Shown here piece by piece: positions 1 through 10,984 of a stretch of 64,000 bases of DNA (positions are counted from its first letter, which is position 1; the number at the start of each line of letters is the position of its first letter). The DNA comes from Solen grandis (taxonomy: Eukaryota; Mollusca; Bivalvia; Adapedonta; Solenidae), in the NCBI GenBank assembly GCA_021229015.1, contig CM037777.1, forward strand, positions 20,644,110 through 20,708,109, in the 5' to 3' direction. Below the pieces are notes generated by a model, which worked only from the letters and a program-made list of their open reading frames with translations, searched no databases and had not been told where the DNA came from. The position numbers and the translations under genes are program-made.

Positions 1-230
1 TAAAATAAAATGGTGTTGATTGCCATGGCAACCAGAGTTCTGCATGGATCAAGTTTATTTTAGCAATTTTTGTGGAGGTTCACCCAAAGATCATTCATGC
101 CAAGTTTCTTCAATTTCTATCATGCTGTTTCAGAGGAGATGTCTTTTAAAACAAATTGTTGATGACAGACGATAAACGATGGACGGCGGATGATCCCAAT
201 AGCTTACCTTGAGCACTGGTGAGCTAAAAA
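1..230 (+). mobile_element. 3' part of an F2-family short non-autonomous element
   Basis: This is the 3' portion of the repeat family called F2 here. It carries the core module also seen at 28.6-29.5 kb (a CCATGGCAACCAGAGTTCT stretch, then ATCAAGTTTATTTTAGCAA). A GAC-rich stretch follows, then the F2 end with GCTTACC, GAGCAC and GGTGAGCTAAAAA at 202-230. The 5' part lies outside the window. No coding potential was seen. Confidence 0.75.
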
Positions 231-375
231 CAGGAGTGTTCTCTGGAACATGTGTGTCACCTGCTGAAGCGTGACGGAAAAGTGTGATGGACAGACAGAC
301 AGTCGGACTGACCGATGACGGAAAAGTGATCTCAATATCTCACCTCTGCTTGCAGCAGGTGACACAAAAATAGGA
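231..375 (+). mobile_element. Short F4-family element
   Basis: This element of about 145 bp abuts the F2 3' end. Its 5' end has the hairpin TGTTC-TCTG-GAACA, followed by the word GTGTCACCTGCT. A middle rich in GACGGA and GACAGAC follows. The 3' end is a hairpin finishing in GCAGGTGACACAAAAA. It is the shortest complete example of the common design described in the findings. Related pieces lie near 27.46 kb and, inverted, near 62.1 kb. Confidence 0.6.
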
Positions 376-501
376 ATAATTTACAACAAAGAGCTGTCAG
401 AGGACAGCACTCTCGACTATTCAAAATGCTTGTTGGTAAATAAAAAAAAAATTATTTCAATTCTTGCCCTTCATATACCCTGTATATAAAAATAGTCAAA
501 A

Positions 502-2046
502 ACTAGAGCTATCACTGAAGGTGATTAATACCCCCACAAAATACTTTAATGCAGGAGAAGCCAGACTTCAGGCAGAGCATAGATAAGAACCTGTATACAT
601 AGTATATTGGTTGTGATATTAATAAGTAAAGTTTTTATTTAAAGTTGATAGAGAGTCAATAATGGTTGTTTGTCACAGTAGTTTAAAAATATAAGGTTAC
701 AGTTCTTGAACACTGCACTTCTCCTAGTTGCCATCTGTTTACATTTTAAGTTTCAAGTATATACCATGTATAATATTCGAGTTATGTTCAGGACAAGAAA
801 AACAAGGAAAAGTAACAAAGGGAAATAACTCTGTAATTACTCTAGATAGAGTTATGGTTCTTGTGCACTGCACTTCCTCTCATTGTGCTTGACCATTGTA
901 TGAAATTGTTTTGAAATCCAACCAGTAGTTTACAAGTTATACTCCGGACAAGGAAAAAATACAAAGGGCAATAACTCTGTAATTACTCTAGATAGAGTTA
1001 TGGTTCTTGTGCACTGCACTTCCTCATATTGTGGTTGACCATTGTATGAAATTGTTTTGAAATCCAATCAGTACTTTACAAGTTATACTCCGGACAAGGA
1101 AAAAATACAAAGGGCAATAACTCTGTAATTACTCTAGATAGAGTTACGGTTCTTGTGCACTGCACTTCCTCATATTGTGGTTGACCATTGTATGAAATTG
1201 TTTTGAAATCCAACCAGTAGTTTACAAGTTATACTCTGGACAAGGAAAAGTAACTAAGGGCAATAACTCTGTAATTCCTATAGATAGAGTTATGGTTCTT
1301 GTGCACTGCACTTCCTCATATTGTGGTTGACCATTGTATGAAATTGTTTTGAAATCCAACCAGTAGTTTACAAGTTATACTCTGGACAAGGAAAAGTAAC
1401 AAAGGGCAATAACTCTGTAATTCCTATAGATAGAGTTACGGTTCTTTGTGCACTGCACTTCCTCTCATTGTGCTTGACCATTGTATGAAATTGTTTTGAA
1501 ATCCAACCAGTAGTTTACAAGTTATACTCGGACAAGGAAAATACAAAGGGCAATAACTCTGTAATTCTTAGATAGAGTTAGGTTCTTGTGCACTGCACTT
1601 CCTCTCATTGTGCTTGACCATTGTATGAAATTGTTTTGAAATCCAATCAGTACTTTACAAGTTATACTCCGGACAAGGAAAAAATACAAAGGGCAATAAC
1701 TCTGTAATTACTCTAGATAGAGTTATGGTTCTTGTGCACTGCACTTCCTCATATTGTGGTTGACCATTGTATGAAATTGTTTTGAAATCAACGTACTTTC
1801 AAGTTATCTCCGGACAAGGAAAAAACAAAGGGCAATAACTCTAATAATCAAGATGGAGTTATGGTTCTTGTGCACTGCACTTCCTCTCCATGTGCTTGAT
1901 CATTGCATGAAGTTGTATTGAATTCCAACTTGTGGTTTTCAAGTTATGCTCCGGACAAGGAAAATGCAATGGACCGCTGGACCGACCGACCGACCACCGG
2001 GTGACTCCTATATACCCCCCCAAACTTTGTTTCGGGGGTATAATTA
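502..2046 (+). mobile_element. F6-family element nested in F1
   Basis: The 5' end is AACTAGAGCTATCACTGAAG, with hairpin ATCAC-TGAAG-GTGAT, then the word AATACCCCCAC. The 3' end has a GACCGACCGACC stretch and a hairpin finishing in CGGGGGTATAATTAT. The core is the approximately 146 bp tandem array listed separately. The flanking F1 sequence continues without loss compared with the F1 copy at 6703-6850, which fixes the boundaries within a few bases. No target duplication is obvious. Confidence 0.65.
690..1965 (+). repeat. 146 bp tandem repeat (about 8-9 units)
   Basis: The marker TTGTGCACTGCACTTCCT recurs at about 861, 1007, 1153, 1299, 1446, 1586, 1732 and 1868. Spacing is 146-147 bp, with shorter units of 140 and 136 bp. 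A more diverged unit starts near 700. Each unit contains GGGCAATAACTCTGTAATT and TACAAGTTATACTCCGGACA. The same core in more diverged form occurs inside the F5 element at 26.3-27.2 kb. Confidence 0.9.
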
Positions 2047-2963
2047 TATACCTTGATAGTCTAATACCCTTAGATAGGTTTATGAAGTCTAAAATCAATT
2101 CCACGCCTAGTTACTGAGACATAAGTATAAAAACACTGTGCATGCAAAACTTTAACCACGTATCCAAGTTAGAAAAGGGCAATAATTTGTATAAAATTCA
2201 GTCCCAAGAGTTATCCTCCTTGCCCCTGAATACACTCCAAAACTTTCTAGTAAATACCATAAACAATTTCTGAGATATAAGCTGGATAGTAGCTTGCATG
2301 AAAAACTTTAACCAAAAAGTCTAAGTCAAAAGGTGGCCCTAATCTGCATTATTTTCAGTCAAGAACTATCTGCCACTTTAGTATGATACCATTGAACATA
2401 ACAAAGATGTTTATAATCAAACCCAGGCCTGGTTACTGAAATATAAATAAGCATGAAATTCCTTGCATGCAAAACTTTAACCAATATTTTGAAGTTAAAA
2501 AGGGGCCATAACTTGTAATATATTCCATCAAGAGTTACCTATCTTGGTTGTCTGATGCCCCTAAACATATTCATAAACTTTTGAGTCAATACCATGAATG
2601 GTTATTGAGATACAAACTGGATAGTAGCTTGCATACAAAACTTTAACCAAAATTTCTAAGTTATAAAGGGGCCATAATTTGTAATATATTCCATCAAGAG
2701 TTATCTACCTTGGTTGTCTGATGCCCCTAAACATATTCGTAAACTTTCAAGTCAATACCATGAATGGTTATTGAGATACAAACTGTATAGTAAATTTTTA
2801 AGTACAAAAGGGGCCATAATTTATATTAAATTCATAAATTTCAATCAATACCATAAATGGTTATTGAGATATAAGGTTGATAGTAACTTTCATGCAAAAC
2901 TTTAACCAAAAGCTGCAATGCCAACGCCAAAGCTGGGCGACTACGATAGCTCTCATATTCTTC

Positions 2964-3688
2964 GAAGTTAAAGTTAAAAGTTTTGCATGCAAGGTACTTT
3001 CATGCTTATATCTCAGTATGCAGGCATGCGAATGATTTGAAACATCTTTAATATGGCTAGGGGTATCATACTTTCATGGTAGACAACTTTTGATGGAATA
3101 TGTTACAAATTATGGCCCCTTTTTAACTTAGAAATTTTGGTTAAAGTTTTGCATGCAAGGTACTTTCATGCTAATATCTGAGAGTCCAGGCATGGGATGA
3201 ATTTGAAGCATCTTTAATATGTTTAAGGGTATCATACTATAAAGGAAGATAACACTTGATGGAATATATTGAAAATTATGGCCCCCTTTAACTTAGAATT
3301 TTGATTAAATATTTGCATTCAAGCTAATATCCAGCTTATATCTCAGAAATTGCTTGTGGAATTGACTGGAAAGTTAAGGAGTGTCTTCAGGGGCATCAGA
3401 AAACCTAGGAGGATAACTTTTTGACTGAATTTTATGCAAATTATGGCCCTTTTCTAACTTGGATTTTTGGTTAAAGTTTTGCATGCACAGTGTTATTGTG
3501 CTTATGTCTCAGTAACTAGGCATGAGATTGATTTTAGACTTCATAAAACTATTCAGGGGTATCAGGCTATCAAGGTATATCATTTTTGACTATTATTATG
3601 TAAGGGCAAGAATTGAAATAGATTTCATTTGATTTACGAACAAGCATTTTGAATAGTCGAGCGTGCTGTCCTCTGACAGCTCTTGTTA
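2964..3688 (-). mobile_element. Inverted F1 element, 3' truncated
   Basis: Read on the minus strand, this begins at about 3688 with AACAAGAGCTGTCAGAGGAC and CGCTCGACTATTC. It then runs through F1 body modules to about 2964, where it meets the truncated 3' end of the forward F1 copy. The pair forms a 3'-to-3' inverted dimer with both 5' hairpin ends outermost. Confidence 0.65.
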
Positions 3689-4040
3689 ATATAGCACTCC
3701 CCTAACCTGGACTCCTGAATCCAGCCCTAATATGTATGGGTAATATTATTCATACGGCATCAAGTAAGTTTTTTATCACAACATTACAGCAGCTGCTGCA
3801 ATACAATTTATATGACAAATCTGTTATGTTTTTATGATGCTGTGTTTATTAGTTTACTGTGAAATAGTTCAATTTTTAGGTCAGTTTTTATGGAAGGTTT
3901 TATCCATGCATATTAATTATAACCCGATAAAAAATATTTATGTTGAGTTGCAAAATTTTAAAAGTTTGAATAAAGGTTTTATCATGGTCCATCCTATAGC
4001 TAGCCACATGGAGTGACCAGGTGGAAAAGGAAAGTAGTCA
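3689..4040. other. Unassigned spacer
   Basis: AT-rich sequence between the F1 inverted copy and the F2 copy starting at 4041. A 60-codon open frame at 3834-4016 has no recognisable domain, and I see no gene or structured repeat here. Confidence 0.5.
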
Positions 4041-4208
4041 AACAAGAGGGCCAAGATGGCCCTGAATTGCTCAAGTGAGAAATACTGCTTTCATTGCCTT
4101 TTACAACTAAGTCATATGGAATACATGCAGAAGGACAGCAATATAATCTTAATTCCACACAAGAAGTTGACATGTGGTAAAAAAAACCAAGTTAACCCTA
4201 GCATGGGA
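4041..4208 (+). mobile_element. F2 element, 5' part (split by the DIRS element)
   Basis: It begins AACAAGAGGGCCAAGATGGC with the hairpin GGGCCA-AGA-TGGCCC, then TTGCTCAAGTGAG, a degenerate form of the F2 word GCTCACCTGAG. The sequence ends at GCATGGGA. It continues at 11152 with ACAATTTTGACC, as the uninterrupted paralogue near 19,000-19,060 shows (GCCTGGGAACAATTTTGACC). Confidence 0.75.
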
Positions 4209-4355
4209 CCATTATTTTCCATAAAGCCTTCGGCTTTCACATGTATAAGTAGCATTTCATTCTGAACATGTTCTATACATCGTAGTTTAAAGTAAAAGCA
4301 AGTGACCCAGTGACGTCAACACCAGGAAGCTGCACATGAAATAGTCATATTCATT
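4209..4355 (+). repeat. DIRS left inverted terminal repeat
   Basis: This stretch contains ATTTTCCATAAAGCCTTCGG, GAACATGTTCTATACATC, AGTTTAAAGTAAAA, GTGACGTCAACACCAG and GCACATGAAATAGTCAT. All recur as reverse complement at 10992-11115. The outer 45 bases additionally match, inverted, the first half of the internal complementary region at about 10770-10818. AAAGCCTTCGGCTTT is a terminal palindrome. Confidence 0.88.
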
Positions 4356-4512
4356 CTAGCGTTCTGCAAGTAAACATTGCACATGGTAAAATTGACCAAG
4401 TTTGTGTTTTCTAAAGACGCTGAGGATGCTGTACCAGTTAATTTGCAATACACCATAAGCTGTATTGTATTATTTATTTGTTTTGTGCTGTCAGTCGGTT
4501 TTTTGAGTTTTT

Positions 4513-5772
4513 TTGTGTTTTCTGAGCGAAGTGTTTAGCTGTTTCAATATGATATCGGGAAGGGACGATGTCTTTTCCATTCAGGACAAAGACGCGGACA
4601 AGTCCTTTTCAGAATTTAGTTCCGTATCAGAGGATGAGCACGATGTGCCGCCAGCTAAAGTAAAGTCAGTTTTGGTGAAAATTAACAAGACTTTGGCAAA
4701 AAAGGTTAAGTCTACAAAGAAAAAATCTTCAGCAAATAAGGAGAATGTTGCCACATGTGTTAGTTTTAACGTGAATTTTGACATTACCAAGTTGTCAGTT
4801 GATGATATTGCTCATTTAAGAGACATTTTAGGGATTGATAATCTTAGTAAGACTGCTGAAGGGGATAAAAGTCAGCATTGTTTGTTTGGTCAACCCTTGA
4901 ATAATTTGCCAAATGTCCATGTTGAGACTGACAATGCAGACTCTGAAGGGGAAGTTGAGAACAATTTGCACAAACAGAATGTTACTGTGGACATTTCTGA
5001 TGCTTTATTCTGATGAGTGTGATGAGTGTGAAGACAAAGAGGACTATGATGAATGGGACCTCCCTGTCTAAAAACTCCTGAGAAGGGTAAGCCAGTGTCG
5101 TCTTCACTAACCATGCTTATCAATACGCACGTACGTCTCAGTGTGAGATTGACTCTTTAATCACTAAAATAAGGTTCCAGAGAACTGTGAGATGCAAACC
5201 CTGCTCTTTGTAAATAATGAGGTATGGAAAATTATGGATAAGAGGGCTCATTCAACAGACAGGAGTATGGTAGATATCCAGAACATTGTGGCCGCAAGTA
5301 TGGCCCCAGTGATAAAACTTGCAGAGGTAGTTAAACCTTATGTATCTGGTAATGCAGAGGCAAAAAGACTTATTTTGGATGCACTTACTTGAATGGGTCA
5401 GGTGCAGTATAACCTGTCTATGAGACGTAGATATCTTATAAGGCTGTGCTTAAGAAGAAAGTACCACCTGTTGTGTAGTGTAACTACACCAATTATGAAA
5501 CATCTTTTTGGGGATGATGTCTCCAAGGATATCAAGTCATGTGACTTGTTGGTGGCTCTTGGGAAAGACTAGGGACAGTTTGGTGCTCCAATAGGTAGGA
5601 ATAGAGGATATTCTGGTTCAGGGTACCCCCGTAGAGGAGCCTATGTTTATAATGCCTCACAGAGCTATGATGGAAATCGGAATCAGAGGTTTCAGCCATA
5701 TCCTCCTAGAGGTCAGCCCAGAGGGGGCTTGAGGAATTACATGATTCCTAAGAAGACAGCTTTGGCTACTGT
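4513..5772 (+). pseudogene. DIRS gag-like ORF, degenerate
   Basis: The open frame 4513-5013 encodes an acidic, Ser/Lys-rich 166-residue peptide with a Lys-rich stretch (residues about 50-75). A second open piece at 5192-5392 follows in another frame. Sequence up to 5772 reads as a Gly/Arg/Tyr-rich tail (RNRGYSGSGYPRRG, then PPRGQPRGGLRNY). Position before the RT and the basic Gly-rich tail are typical of DIRS gag proteins. Frameshifts and stops separate the pieces. No CCHC zinc knuckle was seen. Confidence 0.65.
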
Positions 5773-5793
5773 GACTTCCCCAAATGAATAGAG

Positions 5794-6591
5794 ATGGGCA
5801 AGGTAAGCAAAATAGGAAACCTTAAATATTCTTCAGATCAATGGAAGAAATTTACTTCAGATCCTTGGGTATTGGAAACTATCTCAGGATATTGCACTGA
5901 CTTTGATTCTTTACCATATCAGTTGAAAAGTCCTAATGAAATCCCATTTAATTCAGAGCATGAGCTTATTGTTGAGAATGAGGTTAAAGAGTTGCTCAAA
6001 AAAGGAGCTATTATTCCCTCATGTTCAGAACCATATGAGTTCGTTTCTATTATCTTTGTGGTGCCAAAACCTTATGGAAAATATAGACCAATTATCAATT
6101 TGAAATATTTGAACAAATTTGTTTATTACGATCACTTTAAACAGGAGACTTTCAAATTTGTTTTAGACCTTTTACAAGAGGGCGATTTTATTACTTCCAT
6201 TGATTTGTGTGATGTCTACTTTTCCATTCCAATTAATGACAAATTTCAGAAATATTTAAAGTTTGCATAGAAAGGTCAGTTGTATCAGTTTGTATGCCTA
6301 CCATATGGTTTGAAATGAGCTCCATTTATGTTTATCAAGGTCTTGAAACCTATTTATTCGTGGTTTAGACAACAATGTATCAGGTGTTGTTATTACATAG
6401 ATGATTCGCTTAGTATGAATCAGGACAAGGATATTTGTGATAGTAATACCTCTACAATAGTTAGTACTTTGGGTAGTCTTGGTTATACCATAAATAATAA
6501 GGAATCTGTTCTTATCCCTTGCCAGAGAATTGTGTTTTTTGGATTGGTCATAGATTCTGTTTTGTTCATGGTCTTTTTAACAGAAGACAAG
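5794..6591 (+). pseudogene. DIRS reverse transcriptase, degenerate
   Basis: The reading frame contains RT signatures in order: VVPKPYGKYRPIINLKYLN, then SIDLCDVYFSIPI, then (after a TAG at 6268) GQLYQFVCLPYGL, then (after a TGA near 6316) APFMF and the catalytic YIDDSL at about 6397-6414. This spacing and the YIDD box fit the DIRS/Ty3 RT group. The frame is cut at 6591 by the F1 insertion and resumes at 8692 in the same sense. At least two stops lie before the catalytic box, so no full enzyme can be made. Confidence 0.85.
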
Positions 6592-8691
6592 ACCTGTCAG
6601 AGGACAGCACTCTCAACTATTCAAAATGCTTGTTGGTGAAACAAATGAAATCTATTTCAATTCTTGCCCTTTCACATACCCTGTACATAATAATAGTCAA
6701 CAAGAGCTGTCAGAGGACAGCACGCTCGACTATTCAAAATGCTTGTTGGTAAATCAAATGAAATCTATTTGAATTCTTGCCCTTCATAGTAATAGTAAAA
6801 AATGCTATATCTTGATAGTCTGATACCCTTTAATATATTTATGATGTCTAAAATCAATCCCATGCCTAGTTACTGAGACATAAGCACAATAACACTGTGC
6901 ATGCAAAACTTAAACCAAAAATCCAAGTTAGAAAAGGGCCATAATTTGCATCAGTCCAAAAGTTATCCTCCTGTTTTCTGATGCCCTTGAAGACACACCT
7001 TAACTTTCTAGTCAATTCCACAAGCAATTTCTGAGATATAAGCTGGATAGTAGCTTGAATGCAAAAATTTAACCATAATTCTAAGTTAAAAGGGGTCATA
7101 ATTTTTAATTTATTCCATCAAGTGTTATCTTCCTTTATAGTATGATACCCCTAAACATATTAAAGATGTTTCAAATCAATTCCATGCCTGGACTCTGAGA
7201 TATAAGCATGAAAGAACCTTGCATGCAAAACTTTAACCAAAATTTCTAAGTTAAAAAAGGGGGCCATAACTTGTAATATATTCCATAAAAAGTTATCTAC
7301 CTTGATAGTATGATACCCCTAAACATATTAAAGATGTTTCAAATCAATCCCATACCTGGATACTGAGATATTAGCATGAAAGTACCTTGCATGCAAAACT
7401 TTTACCAAAATTTCTAAGTTAAAAAAGGGGCCATAACTTGTAATATATTCTATCAAAAGTTATCTACCATGAAAGTATGATACCCCTTAACATATTAAAG
7501 ATGTTTAAAATCAATCGCATGCTTGATACTGAGATATAAGCATGAGAGTATCTTGCATGCAAAACTTTAACCAAAATTTCTAAGTTAAAAAGGGGCCATA
7601 ATTTGTAATATATTGCATCAATTACTACCTTGGGTATGATGCCCCTAAACATATTCATAAACTTTCAAGTCAATACCATGAATGGTTATTGAGATACAAA
7701 CTAGATAGTAGCTTGCACGCAAAACTTTAACCAAAAGCTGCAATGCCAACGCCGACGCCTACGCCAGGGTGACTACAATAGCTCTCATATTCTATGAAAA
7801 GTCGAGCTTAAAATGATATACCTTGATAGACTTATACCCCTTAAAATTTTTATGATGTCTAAAAACAAACCCATGCCTAGTTACTGAGACATAAGCACAA
7901 TAACACTGTGCATGCAAAACTTTAACCAAAAATCCAAGTTAGAAAACGGCCATAATTTGTATACAATTCAGTCCAAAAGTTATCCTCCTTAGTTTTCTGA
8001 TGCCCCTGTAGACACTCCTTAACTTTCTAGTCAATTCCACAAACAATTTCTGAGATATATGCTGGATAGTAGCTTGAATGCAAAAATTTAACCAAAATTG
8101 TAAGTTAAAAAGGGGTCATAATTTTAATATATTCCATCAAGTGTTATCTTCCTTTATAGTATGATACCCCTAAACATATTAAAGGTGTTTCAAATCAATC
8201 CCATGCCTGGATACTGAGATATTAGCATGAAAGTATCTTGCATACAAAACTTTAACCAAAATTTCTAAGTTAAAAAGGGGCCATAATTTGTAATATATTC
8301 CATCAAGAGTTATCTACTTTGGTTGTCTGATGCCCCTAAACATATTCATAAACTTTCAAGTCAATACCATGAAAGGTTATTGAGATACAAACTAAATAGT
8401 AGCTTGCACACAAAACTTGAACCAAATTTTCTATTGCATGCAAAACTTTAACCAAAATTTCTAAGTTAAAAAGGGGCCATAATTCATATTAAATTCAGTC
8501 AAGAGTTATTTACCTTGGTTGTCTGATGCCCCTGAACATATTTATAAATTTTCAAGTCAATACCATAAACGGTTATTGAGATATAAGGTTGATAGTAACT
8601 TGCTTAACTTTAACCTAAAGCTGCAACGCCAACGCTGACGCAAGGGCGACTACAATAGCTCTCATATTCTTCGAATAGTCGAGCTAAAAAA
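6592..8691 (+). mobile_element. Tandem F1 elements inserted in the DIRS RT/RNase H region
   Basis: A partial F1 5' end (6592-6702) is followed by a complete 5' end at 6703 (AACAAGAGCTGTCAGAGGAC, then GCTCGACTATTC). The body modules run to a first 3' end near 7738-7812 (GTGACTACAATAGCTCTCAT, AAAAGTCGAGCTTAAAA). A further body then runs to a second, better 3' end at 8640-8691 (GAATAGTCGAGCTAAAAAA). DIRS sequence joins cleanly across it (AGAAGACAAG before, GTTGAAAAGATT after), so no target duplication or loss is evident. Confidence 0.75.
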
Positions 8692-9390
8692 GTTGAAAAG
8701 ATTAAAAGTGTTGCAGAGAGTTTACTCCTGAAGGGTGTAGTGAAGATAAGAAAGCTTGCATCTTTTATTGGCCTTGGGGTAAATGCCTTCTCTGCTATTC
8801 TGGAGGCACCACTACATTACAGGTGCCTTGAAAGAAATAAATTAGCCAGTTTAAAAGAGAATTGGGATTTTGACAATGAGGTGGTGCTCACTTGTAGTAG
8901 TTAAAGTGAGATTAATTGGTGGTTAGAGAATGTAGAGCAGAAAAATGGAAAAAGAATTAGGCCCAAGGACATAGACATTGTTTGACAGACTGATGCTAGT
9001 TTTCAAGGCTGGGGTTCAAAAGATCTGGAATCTAAATTTGCTGCATATGGGAGGTGGTCGGATGTAGAGTTTGTAGAAAATATTAATGTTTTAGAACTCT
9101 TGGATATTTTCAAGACATTGCAGGCTTCATATTCCTCAGAAAAACACATGTATATTCAGATTCAGTCTGACAATGTTAGTGCTGTAGCATATGTTAATGA
9201 CATGGGGGTATGGTGTCTGAGGTTATCGATATATTAGCTAAGGATATCTGGGAATGATGTTTACAAAGAGATATTTATCTTTCTGTCATTTATATACCAG
9301 GTGAAGCAAATTCGTCAGACTTTTATTCAAGAAATGTTTCCGAAAATACATAGTGGATGCTAAAACCAGATATATTTGAGCATCTTAGTA
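8692..9390 (+). pseudogene. DIRS RT thumb / RNase H domain, degenerate
   Basis: The frame continues with KIRKLASFIGLGVNAFSAI and HYRCLERNK. RNase H hallmarks follow: QTDASFQGWG near 8990, NVLELLDIFKTLQ near 9090, SDNVSAVAYVNDMGG near 9170, and IPGEANSSDFYSR near 9300. The first Asp, the SDN Asp and the final Asp are visible. Stops at several positions, some where Trp is usual, disable it. Position between RT and tyrosine recombinase is standard for DIRS. Confidence 0.82.
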
Positions 9391-9803
9391 GACAAATTTT
9401 CAGCCGATATTGACCTCTTTGCTATGTGTCATGGTATTTTGAGAAAGAGGCCTTGTATTGTAATGCTTTAGTGTAGATTGGAGTAGTTTTCAGCCTTATA
9501 TATTTCCACCTTGTTGTTTAGTTGGTAGGGTTTTGAATAAAGTAGTTCAGAACATGGTGGACAGAACTCTACTAGTGTTTCCATGTTGGAATTCACAGTC
9601 TTGGTTTCCTGTATTGATGGAGAATATGTGTTCTTTTCCTTTCCAGTTAGACTACCAAGACATCAGGTCATTCTCAGGATTCCTGAAAGGGAAGTGTTTC
9701 ATCCTTTGAGCAGCAAGCTGACCATGATTGCAGTTGTTGTATTGGGACAAGCCTCGAAGGTAAAGGACTTCAGAAAGGTATTGTTCAAATCATCATTAAC
9801 TCC

Positions 9804-10717
9804 TTGAAGCCAGGCACAAGGAAACAATACAACTACGCATGGAGGAAATGGTGTGTTTGGAACTCTGTTAGGGGTACAGATCCCTTTCATTCATCTGAAA
9901 GTGTAGTTATTCAGTTTCTTAATTACTTAGTTAAAACTGGTAAGTCTTATTCTGTAGTCAGTTCACATAAATCCATGTTATTGATGACTTTGCAATTTTT
10001 TGGCAATACCTGGTGCAAGGACTGCACTCTTATTTTGTGTTTCATGAAAGGACTTTTTCGTCAGATTACACCTTTGCCAAGATTTAGATTTACCTGGGAC
10101 ATGTCTCTTGTGTTTAATTATTTGTCTTCGTTACATCCACTAGAATCACTGTCAAAGTTTTTGTTTAAGGTGACGGCATTGATTGCCTTAGCTTGTGCTC
10201 CTAGAGCGCAGGTATTAGTTGGATTATGTCTTGACAATATGCTGAAAGAAAAATTCTGTGTTTTTTTTCCTTTCCAAGATCATTATTAAAACCGTCTCAT
10301 ATGGGTCATTGTTTTTCTATGAAGGTTGAACATTTTCAGGAAGAAAAGTTGTATGCCTTTCATACTTTATTAATTTATATTAAGAAAACTGAGAAGTGTA
10401 GACTTCCTAGAAATATGCTTATTTCCTATGTAACTTTTAAAAGTGTCACTTCAAGTACTGTTGCCAGATGATTGAAATGTGTGCTAAATTTGTCTGGGAT
10501 TGATACTAACATTAACAAAGCTCACTCCTTCCAGCGAGCTTCTGCATCAGCAGCCTATAGAAAAGGTTGTTCTTTGGACAATATATTGTCTACTACTGAC
10601 TGGTCATCAGACAGAATCTTAAAGAAGTTCTGTTTTCGTCATACTTTGAGTACTAGAAATACGTCTTTTGCTAATGCTGTATTTTGTTCAATTGATATTA
10701 CAGTTTATGAAATCTAG
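9804..10717 (+). pseudogene. DIRS tyrosine recombinase, degenerate
   Basis: The first part (9804-10289) contains an N-terminal SAM-like core-binding segment (TRKQYNYAWRKWCVW, IQFLNYLVKTGKSYSVV). The catalytic fold follows, with ALIALACAPRAQ supplying the first Arg. A frameshift near 10289 and a TGA near 10469 separate it from the C-terminal part (10472-10717). That part carries the HxxR-like box as HSFQRAS and ends with WSSDRILKKFCFRH. In most relatives the Arg is three residues after the His, but here it is four after and a Gln holds the usual place. The copy is non-functional. Confidence 0.82.
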
Positions 10718-10769
10718 TTGATTTGGTTATATTTTTTATATATGGTGCATAATTAGTTTTGTTCTTTAA

Positions 10770-10885
10770 AGGTGCTACATATACATGTGAAAGCCAAAGG
10801 CTTTATGGAAAATAATGTCCCCTCATCCAAGCTTTAGTGAAGGATTAGGGTCATTATTGGAGTAAGGCCTGAGGCATGTAAGTGC
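10770..10885 (+). repeat. DIRS internal complementary region
   Basis: The first half (about 10770-10818: GCTACATATACATGTGAAAG, GGCTTTATGGAAAATAATG) is the reverse complement of the outer left ITR at 4209-4255. The second half (about 10825-10880: CATCCAAGCTTTAGTGAAGG, GGAGTAAGGCCTGAGGCATG) is the reverse complement of the outer right end at 11098-11150. In DIRS elements this region templates joining of the two ends into a circle. Confidence 0.82.
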
Positions 10886-10984
10886 CCACCCTTTGTTTGG
10901 GATGTTGTTCTTGTACCTGGTGTTGAGGGTATTTTTCAAAATTGTTTCCTTCCCTAGTTGGGTCGAACAAAACAAATTGTGCCT

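Larger units (their letters stand above)
385..2963 (+). mobile_element. F1-family element, interrupted by an F6 element
   Basis: The F1 5' end is at 385-440: AACAA-AGAGCTGTC, with hairpin GCTGTC-AGAG-GACAGC, then the word CTCGACTATTC. The body resumes at 2047 after the F6 insertion and consists of diverged 160-190 bp modules (AAAACTTTAACCAAAATTTC, AAAAGGGGCCATAATTTGTA). The 3' end at 2920-2963 (GGGCGACTACGATAGCTCTC, then ATTCTTCGA) is cut just before the expected GAATAGTCGAGCTAAAAA. Non-coding; short reading frames in it are chance. Confidence 0.7.
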
